DNA of 5,954 nt from a bacterium (GTDB lineage Bacteria > Patescibacteriota > Minisyncoccia > Ryanbacterales > 2-02-FULL-48-12). Within the stretch, counting starts at the first letter, position 1, and each line of letters starts with the position of its first letter. The stretch covers positions 1 to 5,954 of the forward strand of contig SBBS01000095.1 of the NCBI GenBank assembly GCA_005239605.1, read 5' to 3'. The notes under the pieces are model-generated. The model was not told where the DNA came from and made no database searches. It saw nothing but the letters and a program-made list of their open reading frames with translations. The position numbers and the translations under genes are program-made. Positions 5,859 to 5,954 of the stretch are shown in pieces.

Positions 5859-5954
5859 TAGACCTGTCCCTTAATAAATTTTCGGCTAAAAATTCCCGAA
5901 ATCCGGCCGGGGCTTGGTGAAAATTTCTTGCGTGAGCCCTGCTGGCGCTTCAAA
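5859..5954 (-). repeat. Right copy of 96-bp inverted end repeat
   Basis: The reverse complement equals 4-99 except at two positions (CACCGGCCA on the left, CCCCGGCCG here). The TAGACCTGTCCC side faces ftsX and the other side runs off the window. The abrupt end of identity at 5859 marks the probable element boundary on this side. Confidence 0.9.
5886..5954 (-). CDS. Possible 3' end of the same unrecognised repeated gene, cut by the window edge
   Basis: The minus strand is open from the window edge to TAG (5888-5886): 22 residues, with EAPAGLTQEIFTKP and the ending RPDFGNF. It differs from the left copy by Pro in place of His. It would be convergent with ftsX. The function is unknown; the evidence for coding is only the open frame kept in both copies. 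Confidence 0.3.
   Translation of the reverse strand, partial: FEAPAGLTQEIFTKPRPDFGNF

Noticed and set aside
1..5954. Composite transposon carrying the whole window
   Set aside because: The genes between the inverted repeats are core chromosomal genes in a common order (prfB-ftsE-ftsX), with no transfer or resistance cargo; the repeats more likely caused contig ends.

Overview
The window (5,954 bp, roughly half G+C) looks like a bacterial chromosome segment carrying core genes. It fits best with a Patescibacteria/CPR (Parcubacteria-like) genome. The reasons are compact housekeeping genes, start codons mostly without a Shine-Dalgarno (SD) sequence, a -10 element so close to the prfB start that the mRNA should be leaderless, a tRNA gene without encoded CCA, and the order prfB-ftsE-ftsX. 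This placement is inference. A functional RF2 gene with an in-frame UGA recoding stop argues that UGA is a stop codon here, which speaks against the UGA=Gly lineages (Gracilibacteria/SR1).

Layout. Both ends of the window are formed by the same 96-bp sequence in inverted orientation (4-99 and 5859-5954, 94/96 identical). In both copies the outward part reads as the last ~22 codons of the same unknown protein, so each end probably lies in a copy of a dispersed, possibly mobile, element. Inside come: hppA (121-2157, +), a K+-independent proton-pumping pyrophosphatase; a hairpin terminator shared with a convergent gene; a 105-aa acidic hypothetical protein (2230-2547, -) with a perfect AGGAGG and a palindrome in its likely promoter; a tRNA-Thr(CGT) gene (2762-2833, -) with its own promoter and terminator-like hairpin; then, divergently, prfB (2968-4054, +), read through a +1 frameshift at CTT TGA C; ftsE (4181-4864, +); and ftsX (4905-5813, +). 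A two-part hairpin covers the end of ftsX.

How the genes work together. FtsE and FtsX form an ABC-type complex that couples division to peptidoglycan hydrolase control. RF2 ends translation at UGA/UAA and regulates its own level by the frameshift. The pyrophosphatase turns PPi from biosynthesis into a proton gradient, useful in an energy-limited cell. The tRNA decodes ACG.

The most unusual non-coding structures are the inverted end repeats and a set of four 14-bp motifs arranged as inverted pairs between prfB and ftsE. I see no CRISPR array, defence genes or complete transposase, and no stretch over 300 bases without a gene. Nothing here is clearly a new system.
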